From NCBI RefSeq assembly GCF_038396675.1, contig NC_088926.1:36890001-36954000 (forward strand): a DNA stretch of 64,000 nucleotides, read 5' to 3'. The stretch comes from Hydra vulgaris. Lineage: Eukaryota > Cnidaria > Hydrozoa > Anthoathecata > Hydridae. The translations under genes were made by a program, and so were the position numbers. The notes beneath the pieces are model-generated. The model was not told the origin of the DNA. It ran no database searches and saw only the letters and a list, made by a program, of their open reading frames with translations. Shown one piece after another: positions 23,185 to 36,992 of this stretch; position 1 is the stretch's first letter, and every line of letters begins with the position of its first letter.

Positions 23185-24778
23185 TTAAACATGTGACGCT
23201 CGATAGGTAATACAAAACAGAGTAAAGTTTGTTTGACAAAAAAGTTCATTTAAAAAGTTATTATTTCTTAAAATGTATTTACTGATTGGTTTAAAAGAGA
23301 AAAGATCTTTCAAGACAGCTAGGGATAAGTTATTTATCCACATATATACAAAGCATAAAATATTAAATACATTTAACTCGTATATATTCAGAATTCTCAT
23401 TTCAATAAAATAATGCTTCGAATTAGAGAAGCAATTTGCAAAATTGTTTATACGGATTGCGCGTTTCTAATGGAGATCAAGACGTTGCAACTTACTTTTT
23501 TCAGCACTTTTCTCCCATTTTGATGGGAGAAAACGCTTTTTTGTAATCGAATGAAATATAACTGATGATAAGATTTTATCTTCTTCAGGTTCTCCAGTCT
23601 TGAAACTACTATATATGATAAAGTGTATTTTGTATTTGATATTTTTAAATATTTTATATGTCGGAAATCATCTTTAATTGTAAATAGTTGCTTGACAAAA
23701 ATAAATAAAATAAAAAATAAAAATAACCCATTTTGTTTTATTTGTATTCAAGGTTAACTTATTACACTTGAAGCAATAAGATATATATCTGAGCTCTTCA
23801 TTTGCTATAAATTTGTATCATCTGCATACATAATGCTCGTTAGTTATGAAGCTTTATTAAAGTCATTTATATAAATCAAAAGGGACTCAACAGGTTACAT
23901 TAAGAAAAATGGACTGATAATCATTGTTAAATGGTACACATTGTTTTCGACTAGATAGATAACTTTTAAACCATTTTAAAATTTTATTATTTATTCTGTA
24001 GTAATTGAGTTTGTAAATGAAAATATGGTGATTGACCGTATCAAAAGCTTTTGATAGGTCAATAAAAAGTCCTAATGTATATTGTGATTTTTTGAATGAT
24101 TTTGAAATTTCACGTACAAATTGGATAATTGCACGTTCAGTTGAGTTATCTTTTTTGAAACCAAATTGATTATCGTAAAGTAGATTATTATCATGAAAAT
24201 ATTTGTATATTCTGTTGAACATAATTTTTTCTAGAATTTTCGAAATTGTGGAGAGAACAGAGATGGGGCGATAATTACTGATTTCAGATTTGTCCCCTTT
24301 TTTAAAAATAGGAATATTTTTTGCAATTTTTAATTGTTCTGGGAAAACTCTTTGATTTATAGAAGCCCTAAAGATTTTAAAAAGAACAAATTTAAGTTGT
24401 TCAAAGCAATCTATAACCACGTTTCCAATAATTTGATCTGCTCCAATTGCTTTATTTTTTTTTAACAGATTTAAAGGCTCTTTCAAACTCATCAAATTTT
24501 AATTTGGAGGATAACTCATTTGAACAAATGCAACTATCCAGGGGTTCTAGATAATTAGTAAACAATGATTTGGTTTTAGGGATTTTTTCAGACAGTGTTG
24601 ATCCTATATGAGTGAAATATTTGTTAAATTCTTGAGTTATAGTTTTTGGTTCATATAAACTTTTGTTATCGACTCTAACCATTTGTGGGAGGAAACCGGA
24701 GCATGATTTTTTTTTGCCAATAATTTTTTTTATTATTTGCAACGTGCGCTTTGAGTCGTTTTTAAATGTATTGAATAA
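23185..24778 (-). pseudogene. LINE 3 reverse transcriptase, broken
   Basis: From 24742: QIIKKIIGKKKSCSGFLPQM, the pre-RT linker. The frame at 24495-23887 then gives NKAIGADQIIG, FPEQLKIAKNIPIFKKGDKS, NYRPISVLSTISKILEKIM, NQFGFKKDNSTERAI and FIDLSKAFDTVNHHIF (the first catalytic Asp is in DLSKAFD, about 24060). The GVPQGS and YADD regions are damaged or lost between 23560 and 23890 (only MHTMYADDT-like text remains near 23820). The C-terminal block MRILNIYELNVFNILCFVY is intact at 23400-23340. Several stops make it non-functional. Confidence 0.8.
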
Positions 24779-24888
24779 TAGACCATTTCGCTATTAATTT
24801 TGCGCGAACTTCTGCGTAAACCATTATGGGATAATCAAGGCGCAAACAATAACAACAAACTTTATTAACAAGAAAGTCACTTAAAATT

Positions 24889-26858
24889 ATGTTTGATTCT
24901 TCCTCTGATGACGAAAAAAATAAGGCCTTTATGGATGAAATAAAAAGTTGGAAAGTAGAAAAATTAAAAGAATTTCTTTAAGCAAGGAGTATTCCTCTTG
25001 GTCAAAATCCTGCAAGAGCAAAGTTGCTAAAAAACGTGTATTATGCCAGTAAACTTAAATTACCAGTTCAAAAAACCATGCAAGAAGAGACTGAAGAAAT
25101 CAAATCTAGATCTTTTCAAAAATTGAAATTAAAATCAGGTGTCCAGCTTCCCCATCCTAATGAAATCGGAAATTGGGTAATAAATAAAGAAATAGTAATA
25201 AAGTTATTACCAACTACAACTTATTCGGACATTGAAACTTATGCTTTTGATACTCATAGCTCTAAAGCTTTGAAAGAAGGACATTCTCTTTATTCTTCAG
25301 ATCAAGTAACTTCAGTATCTTTTAATAATTTATCAGATGCTGTAAAATTTTGTTATTTAAAAGGAACTATAGTACCTCAAACAAGAATAAACGATGAAGA
25401 ATATGAATCATGGGTATGTTTAAATAAAAATGGAATCATGGGTATGTTTAAATAAAAATCTGCAGAATGTTAATGCATAGCCGGTTATGAAGAAAGCTGC
25501 AAACATATATTTGCTTTGTTATTGTTTGTTGAAGAGCATGTGCGATTAGGAGAAAATGTAACTTTTACGTCAGTAAAACAAAAGTGGGGGACTAGAACTC
25601 AAAAAAGAAAATTACATGAGCCAGATATATTACAAAATATTTCTATTAAAAAATTCAAAACTAGTATTGAAAATAAATGTCTTAAACTCAGTTGATCTTT
25701 ATACGATCCTCGTCTTTATCATTTAAGGCAGTCAGATTTTACATTGGAAGATTGGGAAGCAGTTGCAGAAGCCACCGATGGGAAAAGTGCTGTAATTTGC
25801 CTAAAGCCAAATATACAGTCAGAATATTTAAAAAAAAACTACCTTGTGCAAGCACAACTAAAAATGAAACACTACCACCCACCATAGACCAATTAGTAGC
25901 TCAAATAGAATGTTGTTATGGAAATGAATGTTTAGCATTTATATGTGAACAATTTTTAAGGACATTTTTAATAACACAATATCAAGTAGAACTTATAAAA
26001 GAATCTACAATACCTCAATCAAAAAGTTTACTTTAGAAAAAATATAGAGTTGGAAGAATATCGTCATCGATCGCTCATGATGTTTTGAAAATTTGACGTT
26101 GACTTATAGTAAAAAACAAAAAAGCAGCATTTTCTTTATTTGCGCAACTTTTAGGCTATAAAAAAAAAGCAGAGAGTAAGCCAATTCAATTGGGTAACAT
26201 GTTTGAGTCCTATGCCAGAAAAAGATATATTTAGGAAATAAAAAAATATCATAAAAACTTTAAATGTTATCAAACCGGCCTAATAATATCAATTGAAACA
26301 CCTTATCTTGTAGCAAGCCCAGATGGTATTACAAGTTGTACATGCTGTGGGTTTGGTTTGCTTGAAATTAAATGCCCATGGACATTTAGGCAAAAAAAAA
26401 TCTCTGAATATGCTCTAAGTGCGCAAAGTTTCCTAGAAAACAAATCTTGTGCAAACACAAACACACTAAAAACTAGTCGTAGATACAGTACGCAAATACA
26501 ACATCAGTTATTTATTAGTGGCTATCCACATGCTGATTTTTATGTATATTTAGCCAGTGATCAAAACCGTGAAAGAATTTATTCTGATCCTAGTTATATT
26601 AAAAATGTACAAAAGTTTCAAATATTTTTTACAGAATTTATTTTGCCTAAATTATTTATAAAGAAACTCGAAAAAGAGGAAATGGTTAAATTAATTTTCT
26701 ATGATCTCATAAAGAAGTGTGTTAATGATTTAAAGAGTAAACAACTTAATGAAACATTCAATAATGACATCATTTATATCTTAAGCAACATCTTAATGAC
26801 ATCAGATTTATATCTTAAGCAACAGAAAATATGTGATAACGATCTGAACACATTTTGA
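24889..26858 (+). pseudogene. ISL2EU SAP-SWIM-YqaJ nuclease, broken
   Basis: From ATG 24889, an acidic start precedes a SAP-like helix pair WKVEKLKEFL...RSIPLGQNPARAKLL (TAA at 24979-24981 interrupts it). A long middle part runs 25024-25455. Near 25485-25530 ESCKHIFALL is the second half of a SWIM zinc finger; the first CxC half is lost. A C-terminal YqaJ-type exonuclease domain follows: GNMFESYARKRY (about 26196-26232), LVASPDGITSCTCCGFG with the catalytic Asp at 26320-26322, and LLEIKCPW with the ExK pair at 26364-26372. The open stretch 26358-26858 continues with HQLFISGYPHADFYVYLAS and FFTEFILPKLF. The metal-binding residues are retained although frameshifts and stops split the gene. A direct duplication (about 26761-26785 and 26794-26822) lies near the end. 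In ISL2EU elements this nuclease accompanies the transposase; its exact role is not established. Confidence 0.85.
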
Positions 26859-26981
26859 AAACATTATTCTTAATATTTTTCATGGTTTATAATGTAACTT
26901 TTTTTTATAAAAAAAAAAGAGTGTAAAAAATTGAAATATCTTTTTATATATATATATATATTTACTAAGATTTAATTTATG

Positions 26982-28533
26982 TCAAATAAATTCTTTTACA
27001 ATTGGTGGTTGTATATTACTTAAAGCCCCACAAATAACATAAATGTGATCAATGAGGTCTAGCATTGTTAATGATAACTCGTTCTTACAAATCCTAAACT
27101 CTTTAAGTCGACGAATTGAGCGTTCTACATGGACACGTGTTTGAGCAATTTCTTTGGCTGATTGAATTTTCGCTTGTGTAAAATGTTGTCCTTTTTTTTT
27201 TAAAGGTGGACAAACTAATACCACTAATACCAATTTTTTTTAAAAGCAAATCTTGGATATTAAAACCTCTGTCCGCCAAGCACATAGAACCTTCAGAAAA
27301 CATGTTAATAACATTGCAGTCCTCTGTAATGTGTCTATCTGAAGCTTGGCCACCGTAAGCTTTAGAGATAAAACTGAAAGAACCAGTTTTTGTTGTAACA
27401 ACTAACTTTTTCAATGTGTTACTACTTTTATAAATACTAAATGTTTGATACTGTGCTTTTGCATTTGATGGTCTCTGAATTTTTTGCTCAGTGCAGTCTA
27501 TTATACCTTCTACATTGTGTAACTTTCCAGAAAAATGTCTTGCTTTATACAATAAATTTGCTTCTTGTGTGGGCCATAAAAGAAGAGGCTTTAACTCATT
27601 TCCAAAATAAGTAATCCAGGTTGTTAAGATACTTGAACAATGAGACTGGGAAATCGAAAATCAAAATGCTAGATCTTGAATAGCCAAATCTAATCGCGGT
27701 TTTATGCACATTAGCAGAATTTCATCCTGGATTGTTATAGTGCTTTTTCTTCCAGGCTTTTCTAGTTTTTTTTGTTTTAATTTGAAAGTTTGTGAAAGTT
27801 TCTCTTTGTAGTAGCATAGTTTGTCATACTTTTTTTTCCCTTTACTAATTAAAAACATGAATACTTTTTTTGTGCACCCAGTATAAAAATTTATTAACCT
27901 ATCAGAATGGCATACTCTGTCCCAACTAAACTCTGCTTGTGACTTCAATGAAAACTTACTCAACAAATGTTTTCGATGTTTTATTAACAAAGGTCTTTTA
28001 AGTAATCTTTTAGGAGTCTTAATAAATATTTGTAAGTCTTCCACGTCATTTGTTTCAGATACAAGAAAATCTTTTCCAACAGGTAAAGCATAATCATGAT
28101 CATAATGAATATTAATAGGCTCAGTAAATTCTATTTGATCATGATTATCTTCGTTTTGATCATGACTACTCTGGTAATCAGCAACATACTTTTTTTTCCT
28201 AATTATGGATATCCGTTTTAATGGAGATTTTCTTTTTTTTAACTTAATATCGTAACCATTTAAATACTCAGTAGGGTAAGTATAAACATCAGTAGGTCGT
28301 CCCATTTTAAAATGATTTGAGCAGACTGGAGAACGAAGAGAAATTCTAAAGTTACTCCTGAAAAGTCTAATTTTCGAGTTCCATTTAGGTAACATTTTAA
28401 CGTCTTTGCATCTCCAAAATTTAAGTTGCAAACTACCATTAAAAAGTTTAATATGGTCTTTAATAATGTACTTTTCCGGATACCTTCTATCATTGCTACA
28501 GTTTTGAACAACGCAGTGATCACCCCCACCCAT
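26982..28533 (-). pseudogene. ISL2EU THAP-domain DDE transposase, frameshifted
   Basis: The likely start is Met at 28533-28531 (MGGGDHCVVQNCSND), opening a THAP-type C2CH zinc finger: HCVVQNC, Trp of KFWRCKDV, then SPVCSNHFKMGRPTD (about residues 1-85). A basic linker (LKKRKSPLKRISIIRKKK) and a helical region with SDRLINFYTGC follow. The catalytic core lies downstream: IIDCTEQKIQRPSNAKAQ with the first Asp (about 27455-27505), YGGQASDRHITEDC with the second Asp (about 27320-27360), MCLADRGFNIQDLL (about 27250-27290), and a frame-shifted ARTRVHVERSIRRLKEF-type block with the final Glu (about 27100-27150). It ends at TGA 26982-26984. Frame changes near 27550-27660 and 27100-27240 break it. THAP fingers in related transposases bind the TIR. 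Confidence 0.85.
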
Positions 28534-28644
28534 GTATAGATAATTGTTTATTTCCTTTAAAATATTGTTTTGATTTGTTTGAGCCTCGGTTATCCCATAA
28601 TGCTTTTCGCTGATTTCGCGCAAAATTAATAGCGAAATGGTCTA

Positions 28645-30330
28645 TTGGGAGTAATAATTTTTCTTCAGGTTTTTGCGATTTTTTTCAAATAGGTTTGGTA
28701 GTGTAAATTTTTTCGCTTAAAGCTGTTTTAGTTTCAAAAAAATGTATATATAACTTTTGTTTTACTCTGGATGATTTTTCAGGGTGTGTTGATATTCTTA
28801 GTTGATTTTGTTTTTTCTAAGATTGAGAAATTAACTTCATAAACAGAAATGTTTTAAAAAAAGTTTCATAAATATTTGCGTTATCATCAAAATTTATGTT
28901 TTGCCAATGCAGTAATGATAGTTGGTCTTCAAATAATTTAATAACAGTCTCATTAAACGTTTACTTATTACTTTTTGGTATTAATGCTTCTTTCTGGGTT
29001 TATTTTATTATGTTTCAGGAATAGAGGAAAATGATCTGATATATCAGTTTTTATAATACCTATTTGCGCATTATTATTGAAAATATTGGTAGTTGTAATA
29101 TTATCTATAAGAGTTGCGGTGTTTATTGTTACTCTAGTGGATCGATTTATTAAAGTAACCGACCCTGTTTCAAAAATGCATCATAAAAATTCTTAATTTT
29201 ATGGTCGCCATAATAGCGAAAACAGTTCATATTTAATTGTCCGACTATATAGTTATCTTTTTTATTATTTGTTTCTTTTTTAATGATTTGTTGTAAGAAC
29301 ATGCTCAGGTTTTCGCTCACGCCGTCAGGTGGCCGATAACAACAGCTTAGTAAAATGTTTGATTGTTTGTAATTTCAATAGTTAAAATTTCTTTATTGCT
29401 GTCAGAAACGCTCAAATCATTCCTAAGACAATACTCAAAATTTTCGTGAACATAAATAAATACTATACTACCGCGCTTACTTATTTTTCTCTCCATAGAA
29501 GTTATATTAAAATGAGGAATATAAAAATTACTATTTTTTTATCTACTGTGATCAGTTAAACAAATTTATTAAAAAAGCGTATAGTTTCTTCTAATAGATT
29601 TAGAAGTTTTTCAAAATTGCATTTCAATCTTATTACGAGTTATTTTTTACAATTTTAATTACAACTTATTTTTTTCAAGAGCATTCTTAAAAAGAAACCC
29701 TTCTAGTTGGCTAGGAAAATAATACGATAAAAGGGTTTTCTTCTAAAGAAAAGAATTTTGTTTCATATAAATTAAAAAAAAAGGGTTCAAAGTTATTAGT
29801 CATAGCCATAATAATAAATGGAAAAAAAACAACAACAAAGGGTTTCTCTTTTAGAGTGCTAGTTATTTGTTAAGATTGAATTTAGAATAATTAATCAGAT
29901 AAGTAATTTTATTATATCTTACGTTACATTTTCACTGTTTGAGCGCATTTGTTTAATTTCCGCAAATAAGTTTTTCCTAATTGCAACGGTCTCTCGAGAA
30001 AAGTCTTCCTTAATGAAGGAATTCGTGCCTATTAGTCGATGATTTTTTCTGCAGGTTAAATACTTTTGTCCTCGGTCATCCATCTTTCTTCAACCAATTA
30101 CGGTGGGCGCGTTCAATTTCGATATTTTTTAGTCCAAGTTTTTGCCAGAAAAATGTGAGAACGTTTTTCTTCACTTTTTTTTCTTCAGAATCTGCCCATG
30201 ATTCTTGCCCGTTTTCATCAATTCCATCAATTCATACGTTATTTCTTCTTGATCTATTTTCCATGTTTTGTTGCTTTTCCTTCATAAATTTTTCTATATT
30301 AGTATGTTCGAATTTTTTATCTAGTTGTTT
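28645..30330 (-). pseudogene. LINE 3 ORF1 and endonuclease remnants
   Basis: The minus strand near 30155-30290 reads MENRSRRNNV*IDGIDE, NVLTFFWQKLGLKNIEIE and RAHRNWLKKDG, the L1-ORF1-type RNA-binding core (ENRSRRNN ... IEIERAHR), with stops. Near 29400-29530 HFNITSMERKISKRGSIVFI and YVHENFEYCLRNDL match the endonuclease domain. The stretch 28646-28700 leads into the RT linker beyond the ISL2EU insertion. Confidence 0.65.
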
Positions 30331-30335
30331 CAGGG

Positions 30336-32058
30336 GCGGATCTAGGGGGTATCCTGTGTTGCCCAGGATTCACCCATATTATTCTAAGAAGTTATAAAAA
30401 ATTCCGTTTCATAATAAAAAAAATACTAAACTTAAATTTATACTATACTTATATGCATATATGAGTTCATTAAAAAAATAAATATTGCCTTTATAGAAAA
30501 ACATACACGGCTTTAATAATGTTTCAAAGACTTCGCTCTCCTCCGTGATGTTTCAAAACGCCGCTATTATTCAGGACTCTTTTTTTAAAGTAAACGGAAC
30601 CGAAAGAACCCTTTTAGTCAATCGTTATTGCAATGTATTTATATTGGTTGCCGTAATTAAGGCCAAAAAAATCCCTATTGTTTCAGGATTCATTTGACCC
30701 GAATTTCCGGTAGACAACAAAAAAAAATTGCAGGAACGTTTGATCAAAAGGGTTCTCTCGGTTCCGTTTATATATAAAAATGATATTATATCATATTATC
30801 ATTTTAATCATATTATATCATACGGAATTTCCCAAGTTTGCAGCGCTACATTAAAAAATTTTCTAATATTATGCCCTGTGCGAGACTCTGGGAAATGTGT
30901 AACTTGTAAGATGACATATCTAATTTTATAAATAGATATCACAAATCTAGTAGTTAAACTGTAATACGATTGGATTTTGAACTTTACTTTTGCTTTTATT
31001 GTTTTATACACCAGTAGATTTACTTTTGTGAAGAAACTCTTTCGAAAAGGTAGTCTTTTAAAACCTTTGCTCTCCACAATGCAGTTTAATTAAGTCAGGC
31101 TGCAAATCTAAACATCTTCTCACCAATAAATCTGGTAAGAACTTGAGCCTTAGGGTTGTCATATTGCAACAATTCCTTTCTTTTCAAAATCTCTCAATCC
31201 AAGGACTAAAACAAATTTAAGCAATAAAATGAGTACAATAAGTTATTAAAATTACAAACTAAAAAGTAGTAACTATTGACGGATCTAGATCATAGTCTTT
31301 AAAGGAGGAGATAATCTATAACTGAAACCGAACAAATACTGTTTAAACTGAAATAAATTAAAATACTACTTGAATATTTTTAAGACATTAGTCATTTCTA
31401 AGTGGGCTACTATTGCTTTACTCCTTACACCCTTTGTATTTGCTACTGCAAACGATTAACAACTAAGTAACTAAAGCTAAATTATAAAACATTTACTATT
31501 GATTACTAATTAGTTAATATTTAATACTAATTATGTTTGGTTAGAGATACTCTCTACAGGTCTTGATGTTCTTTAGATAGAGTTAATAGACACTTGTGAG
31601 CTCCCTTGAGTTTCCTCTGTGGCTCTGTCGCTACTACTTTGCACAAATTCAACAGAGCTTTTCTTTTCTTAGCATATTGTTTGAGTAGTGCGATATTTTC
31701 CTCCAAACTTTTGACTTGGGCCTGGTGTAGCTTCACTGTTAACAATCTTAGTTGAAGCAATCCTCATACTATGTACATTGTGACGCACTTTTTTGAAATA
31801 GTTTTGTTTATTTGGCGTGGACATTTGAATGAATGTTGTTTATTAAACGGTGAAAAGTAATTACTAAAAAATGAAAACGAAATAAAAATGGATTCTCAAT
31901 ATGAGTTACAGTTATCATGTGGTACGTAAAAGTTTCTTGCAAAGTATGATATCTTCCAAGCTTTAAAAAAATTTTAAACTCTCGTGAAAAGTCTGTTGCT
32001 GTTGTAAATTTTAATGATGTTCTGGGTTTTGAGAACTTAAAAAAGGTTATGATAGTCC
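30336..32058. other. Intergenic/TE-derived, mostly unrecognised
   Basis: A GGGGCGGATCTAGGGGG block at 30336 starts an unidentified repeat, and a small TIR element lies at 30593-30768. The rest (30770-32058) shows no supportable gene. Confidence 0.4.
30593..30768. mobile_element. 176-bp MITE-like element with TIRs
   Basis: AACGGAACCGAAAGAACCC at 30593 faces its near-perfect reverse complement ending GGTTCCGTT at 30768, and TA lies on both sides (30591-30592, 30769-30770). There is no coding capacity. The TA flanks suggest mobilisation by a Tc1/mariner-type transposase. Confidence 0.65.
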
Positions 32059-32172
32059 GATCAAAATAGTCGAAAAAATAGTGGTAGGTTTGCAATAATT
32101 CGCATAGAGTTGAAAATAGTACAGACGTCCCCAATGGTTCCACATCTGCAAAAAAAGTTATTCAAGGGCAAA
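32059..32172. repeat. Left TIR arm of the large element
   Basis: Pairs with 38213-38350 on the opposite strand. The best block is 32143-32172. Confidence 0.8.
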
Positions 32173-33017
32173 GGATAAAAACTTTTGTTTTTTTACTAGT
32201 GCGTTTTCCTATTAACAGAAGAAAAAAAGTCTGTGCGGCTTTTCTCTGATTTTTAATAAAAACAAGAAACTGTTGCAAAGTTTTAGGGGGTTTTAATTAT
32301 TGTTTAGCCGTTCTAAAATAAATTACATTTAATTAAAATTAAGTTTTTATAATTGGTATATGTTAAAAAGAAAAAAAAAATTAAGAGTATTATTTAAGTA
32401 TAACATTTATTTAATAATTTTTTAAAATATAATTTTTTATAGCTATTTTTATGACTTCTGCTATGGAAAATAATTAACAACTAATCTTTCGCATGATTTT
32501 TTAAACTTTCAAATTTTAAATTTTCAATTTCAAGTTTTAAATTTTAAATTTGCATACCAAATTACGCGCGTTCAGTTTGTCTTAAACGATATTCTGGCTA
32601 AAGCAGGAATGAAGACTTTAATTGATTCTAGTGTCGATGGAAATGACGGGCTCCTTAAGTACCTTAAAGGTCAGAAGTCTGTGACAATTCATGTGCAGTG
32701 TCGTAAAGTGTCGAGACTAACCACCGGAGGTAAAATCGGTCGTCCTCAAGATGAATATACCAATGATGTAATGGAAGAAATATTTAGATTCATTGAAAAT
32801 AGTGACGTCAGTTTTTATTGGATGAGTTAAAAGTATATGCAAAAATCCAGATTTAGACAACAGAACTATTAAGAAACGATATTGATATTGAAGTATGGTA
32901 AAAAAATTAACTGAAAGACTAAGCAGATTAACTTTCATTTGTTTTTTTGACAGTCATTGCGATATTCTTAACCAAGCTTGGTATGAGAAAAAAAGCCTAA
33001 ATAAAGAGGAAGAACAA

Positions 33018-34255
<1,238 letters not shown>

Positions 34256-36992
34256 AACTTAAAAACTGCGGCAGCCATCATTCGAAAAGACATTCCGTCA
34301 TTAGTATTTGATAAAACAAATTATCCCTCGCCTAGTCGAATGTTTGAAGGAATTACCAGCAATATTCCGGAGTCGTTGACTTTTTTTTTGGAGCACGTAA
34401 TACTTAAAAATAAACAACCTAAATTAAAACATTTAAAATTAGTCTGTACAAGTACCAGCCACAGTATTATGTCTGCTGTTAGGCCTGGATCTTTTAAATC
34501 GAAATTACAATTAGGTCTCTCAGTATTTCTTCATCGACGGTTTGGTTCAAAACGCTTTATACAAATCTTTTCGTCTTTTAGTTTATGCGCACCCTACAAT
34601 GACACTGTGATGTGTGAGGCATCATCAGTTCTTCATCATCCACCTATTATCTTATCACCATAAACTGGCACGTTTATTCAATATGTTGCAGACAACGCTG
34701 ATATAAATTTAAAGACTTTAGACGGTAATAACACGCTTCACATAATGGGTATCACTCATATTGTTACCCCGAAAAGTTCAGTTACACAAGAAGATCAATA
34801 CCACGAATAAAGGAAATTCCTTCAGCAAAAGACTTCGCAGTAAAAGCTCATGTGCCAATACAAATCTATCAAAATAATGATGTAGTCGGTTATGGTAAAA
34901 TAAATGTGCAATATTTACTTTATGAAAGTGAAGCAGCAGTATCTTTACTTCAAAAAATAATTGTCATATGGTCCTATGGTAAATGCAAGAATTTATCATT
35001 ACCCGGTTGGAATGGTTTTGTTGAACGTTTAACAAGTAATATGATGAAATTTTCTAAATCCAAAATTTTATTTTTACCATTTATTCACCAACCAGCAAGT
35101 AATTACCGTACTATATACACTACTTTACTTTGTGTTTTACAAAATGCAAAAAATTATTACCACGAAGTATGCATTATTACTTTCGATCAACCTCTGTATG
35201 TAAAAACTAGAGAAATCGTATCTGCAGCATGTGATGCATCTGAACTATCGAAGATCGTAATAAGACTTGGACGATTTCATTTAATTATGTCATTTTTTGG
35301 ATCATTTGGTTATATTATGCAAGGTAGTGGCATACAAGAGGTGCTTTAATTAATTTATGCACCTAAGTCATTAGAAAAAATGCTCGATGGTTATGCTTAC
35401 GCAAGAGCTGTTAGAGTCCATACATTACTTCAGCTCACTTTAGCAATAATAATATTAAAAAATCTTATTTTTATGACGAGATAGCTGCAAGTCTTAATAC
35501 TACAAATGTCATAAATAACATAATTTAGTATAATGATATCAAAAGTGGTGACGATAATAAAATATGCAAAGGATTACTTTATCAGTTTAATGAAAAACTA
35601 AAAGAATTTGAAAAAGTGTGTTGATAGCAAAGAAGTTTATAAGAGCTGAACACATGGGAGATTGGCAAGCTTATTTGAACAGCTTTAAAGAAATGCTTCC
35701 TTATTTCCACGCCTCGGGACATTTTCTTTATGCTATGTCTGCGCATTTGTGTTTGAAGGATATGCTACAATTAGAGAAATTAATGAACTGTAATGTTTAT
35801 CAAAAATTTATCAAAGGATTTTTCATCGTTAGACGTTGCGATAAACTCAGTTGTGGTACTTCAACGGATATGGTGATCGAGCAATCAATGATAAAACCAA
35901 CGAAGATAAATGAAGGTATTGCTCGAGGAAGAAGCAAAAAAGACAGTGTTATAAGTAAATGGGTTTATGAAATGCATGCAATGAGTACTGTTTGTGAAGG
36001 ATTGGAAGATCTGATTGATATTAGAATGGATACAACAGATCCGCATGTAGATGCAAGTGATTCACGAATAAAGAAAGATTCTAGAGAAACCAAAAAACTT
36101 TATGATTGGTTTGTATTGCATGATCCTTTCCCAATAGTTAAAAAAATCATATTTATTACCAGTGGGGTCTTCAGTGATAATAAAGTTAATTGTCATAAAG
36201 ATCGAGAAGTTGGAATTGCTTTTATGTCTAAGATGGCCGGGGAAACATTTAACATCAAATTAAAACGCGCTGATAAAAGTGTCATTAAGGTTTATGATGA
36301 GAAAGTACCTGTAGATCCAGTATGGTTATTTCAATGTATGAGTATTACTAAGATATTTGAGGAAGAAATTGAAAAATTTTTTGAATATGAATTAGCCTCC
36401 TATCCATTATCACTGTTTGATGAAACTGGAATGCGTAAAACACAAAAATCAGCTCTTTACAATTGCTTTGAAACTGTGAATATGGAGGATATTTATTACA
36501 CCGCGTTGTGTGGGATCGAGAGGAAACGTTCCACGTTATTTTTAATAAATACATTCAGTATGTACATAGATATTTTGGTCATGAAGTCCTTATAGTAGTA
36601 TTTGACGGTTATACTGATTATAAAAAAAACGTTAAAGCTGCAGAATAGCGTCGTTGAATCACAAAAACAACTTCATCTTATTATGTCATTTTTGATCAAT
36701 TTATGACGGTTTCAACAAGCCAACAGCAATTCCTTGCCAATACTCACAACAAGTCTCGCTTCATTTTAATGTTATGCAAAAAGTTAACAGCTGCAAATGT
36801 TATAGTGAAGCAAGCTGATAATAACGCTGATGTCCTCATATTTGAAACAGACATAGAACAATTCAGTACATCAAATACAACTATCCTTGTCGATGAAGAT
36901 ATTGACTTATTAGTACTACTGACTGCAAGAACTCCAACTGATATGATTATGTATTTTTTGAAACCCGGGAAAGCTCAACAACCAAGCGGCCG

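Larger units (their letters stand above)
24781..28642. mobile_element. Complete ISL2EU-type DNA transposon
   Basis: 3862-bp element with excellent terminal inverted repeats. The first 28 bases (GACCATTTCGCTATTAAT...) are identical at both ends and similarity extends to ~68 bases, including CATTATGGGATAA in both. A TA flanks each side (24779-24780, 28643-28644). It carries two convergent genes: a SAP-SWIM-YqaJ nuclease on + and a THAP-DDE transposase on minus. That pairing is the hallmark of ISL2EU/IS4EU elements in my knowledge. It is inserted in LINE 3. Confidence 0.9.
22699..30330 (-). mobile_element. CR1-like LINE 3 (near full length), interrupted by ISL2EU
   Basis: Minus-strand LINE of the same family as LINE 2. 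The 3' poly(A) (T-run 22699-22713) is followed by 3' UTR stem-loops (about 22795-22835, 22910-22950). RT remnants lie at 23185-24742, the endonuclease at about 29100-29530 and an L1-type ORF1 at about 29930-30290. The coding text crosses the ISL2EU insertion: KNRKNLKKNYY at 28645-28690 continues into FNTFKNDSKRTLQIIKKIIG at 24720-24778. About 165 foreign bases with an A-rich end (about 23563-23727) also interrupt the RT, relative to LINE 2. Confidence 0.8.

Noticed and set aside
30808..31077. 89-codon ORF on minus
   Set aside because: No motif or neighbouring transposon text; length compatible with chance.
31554..31760. 68-codon helical ORF on minus (LEENIALLKQYAKKRKAL)
   Set aside because: Short, isolated, no family recognised; composition alone does not support a gene.
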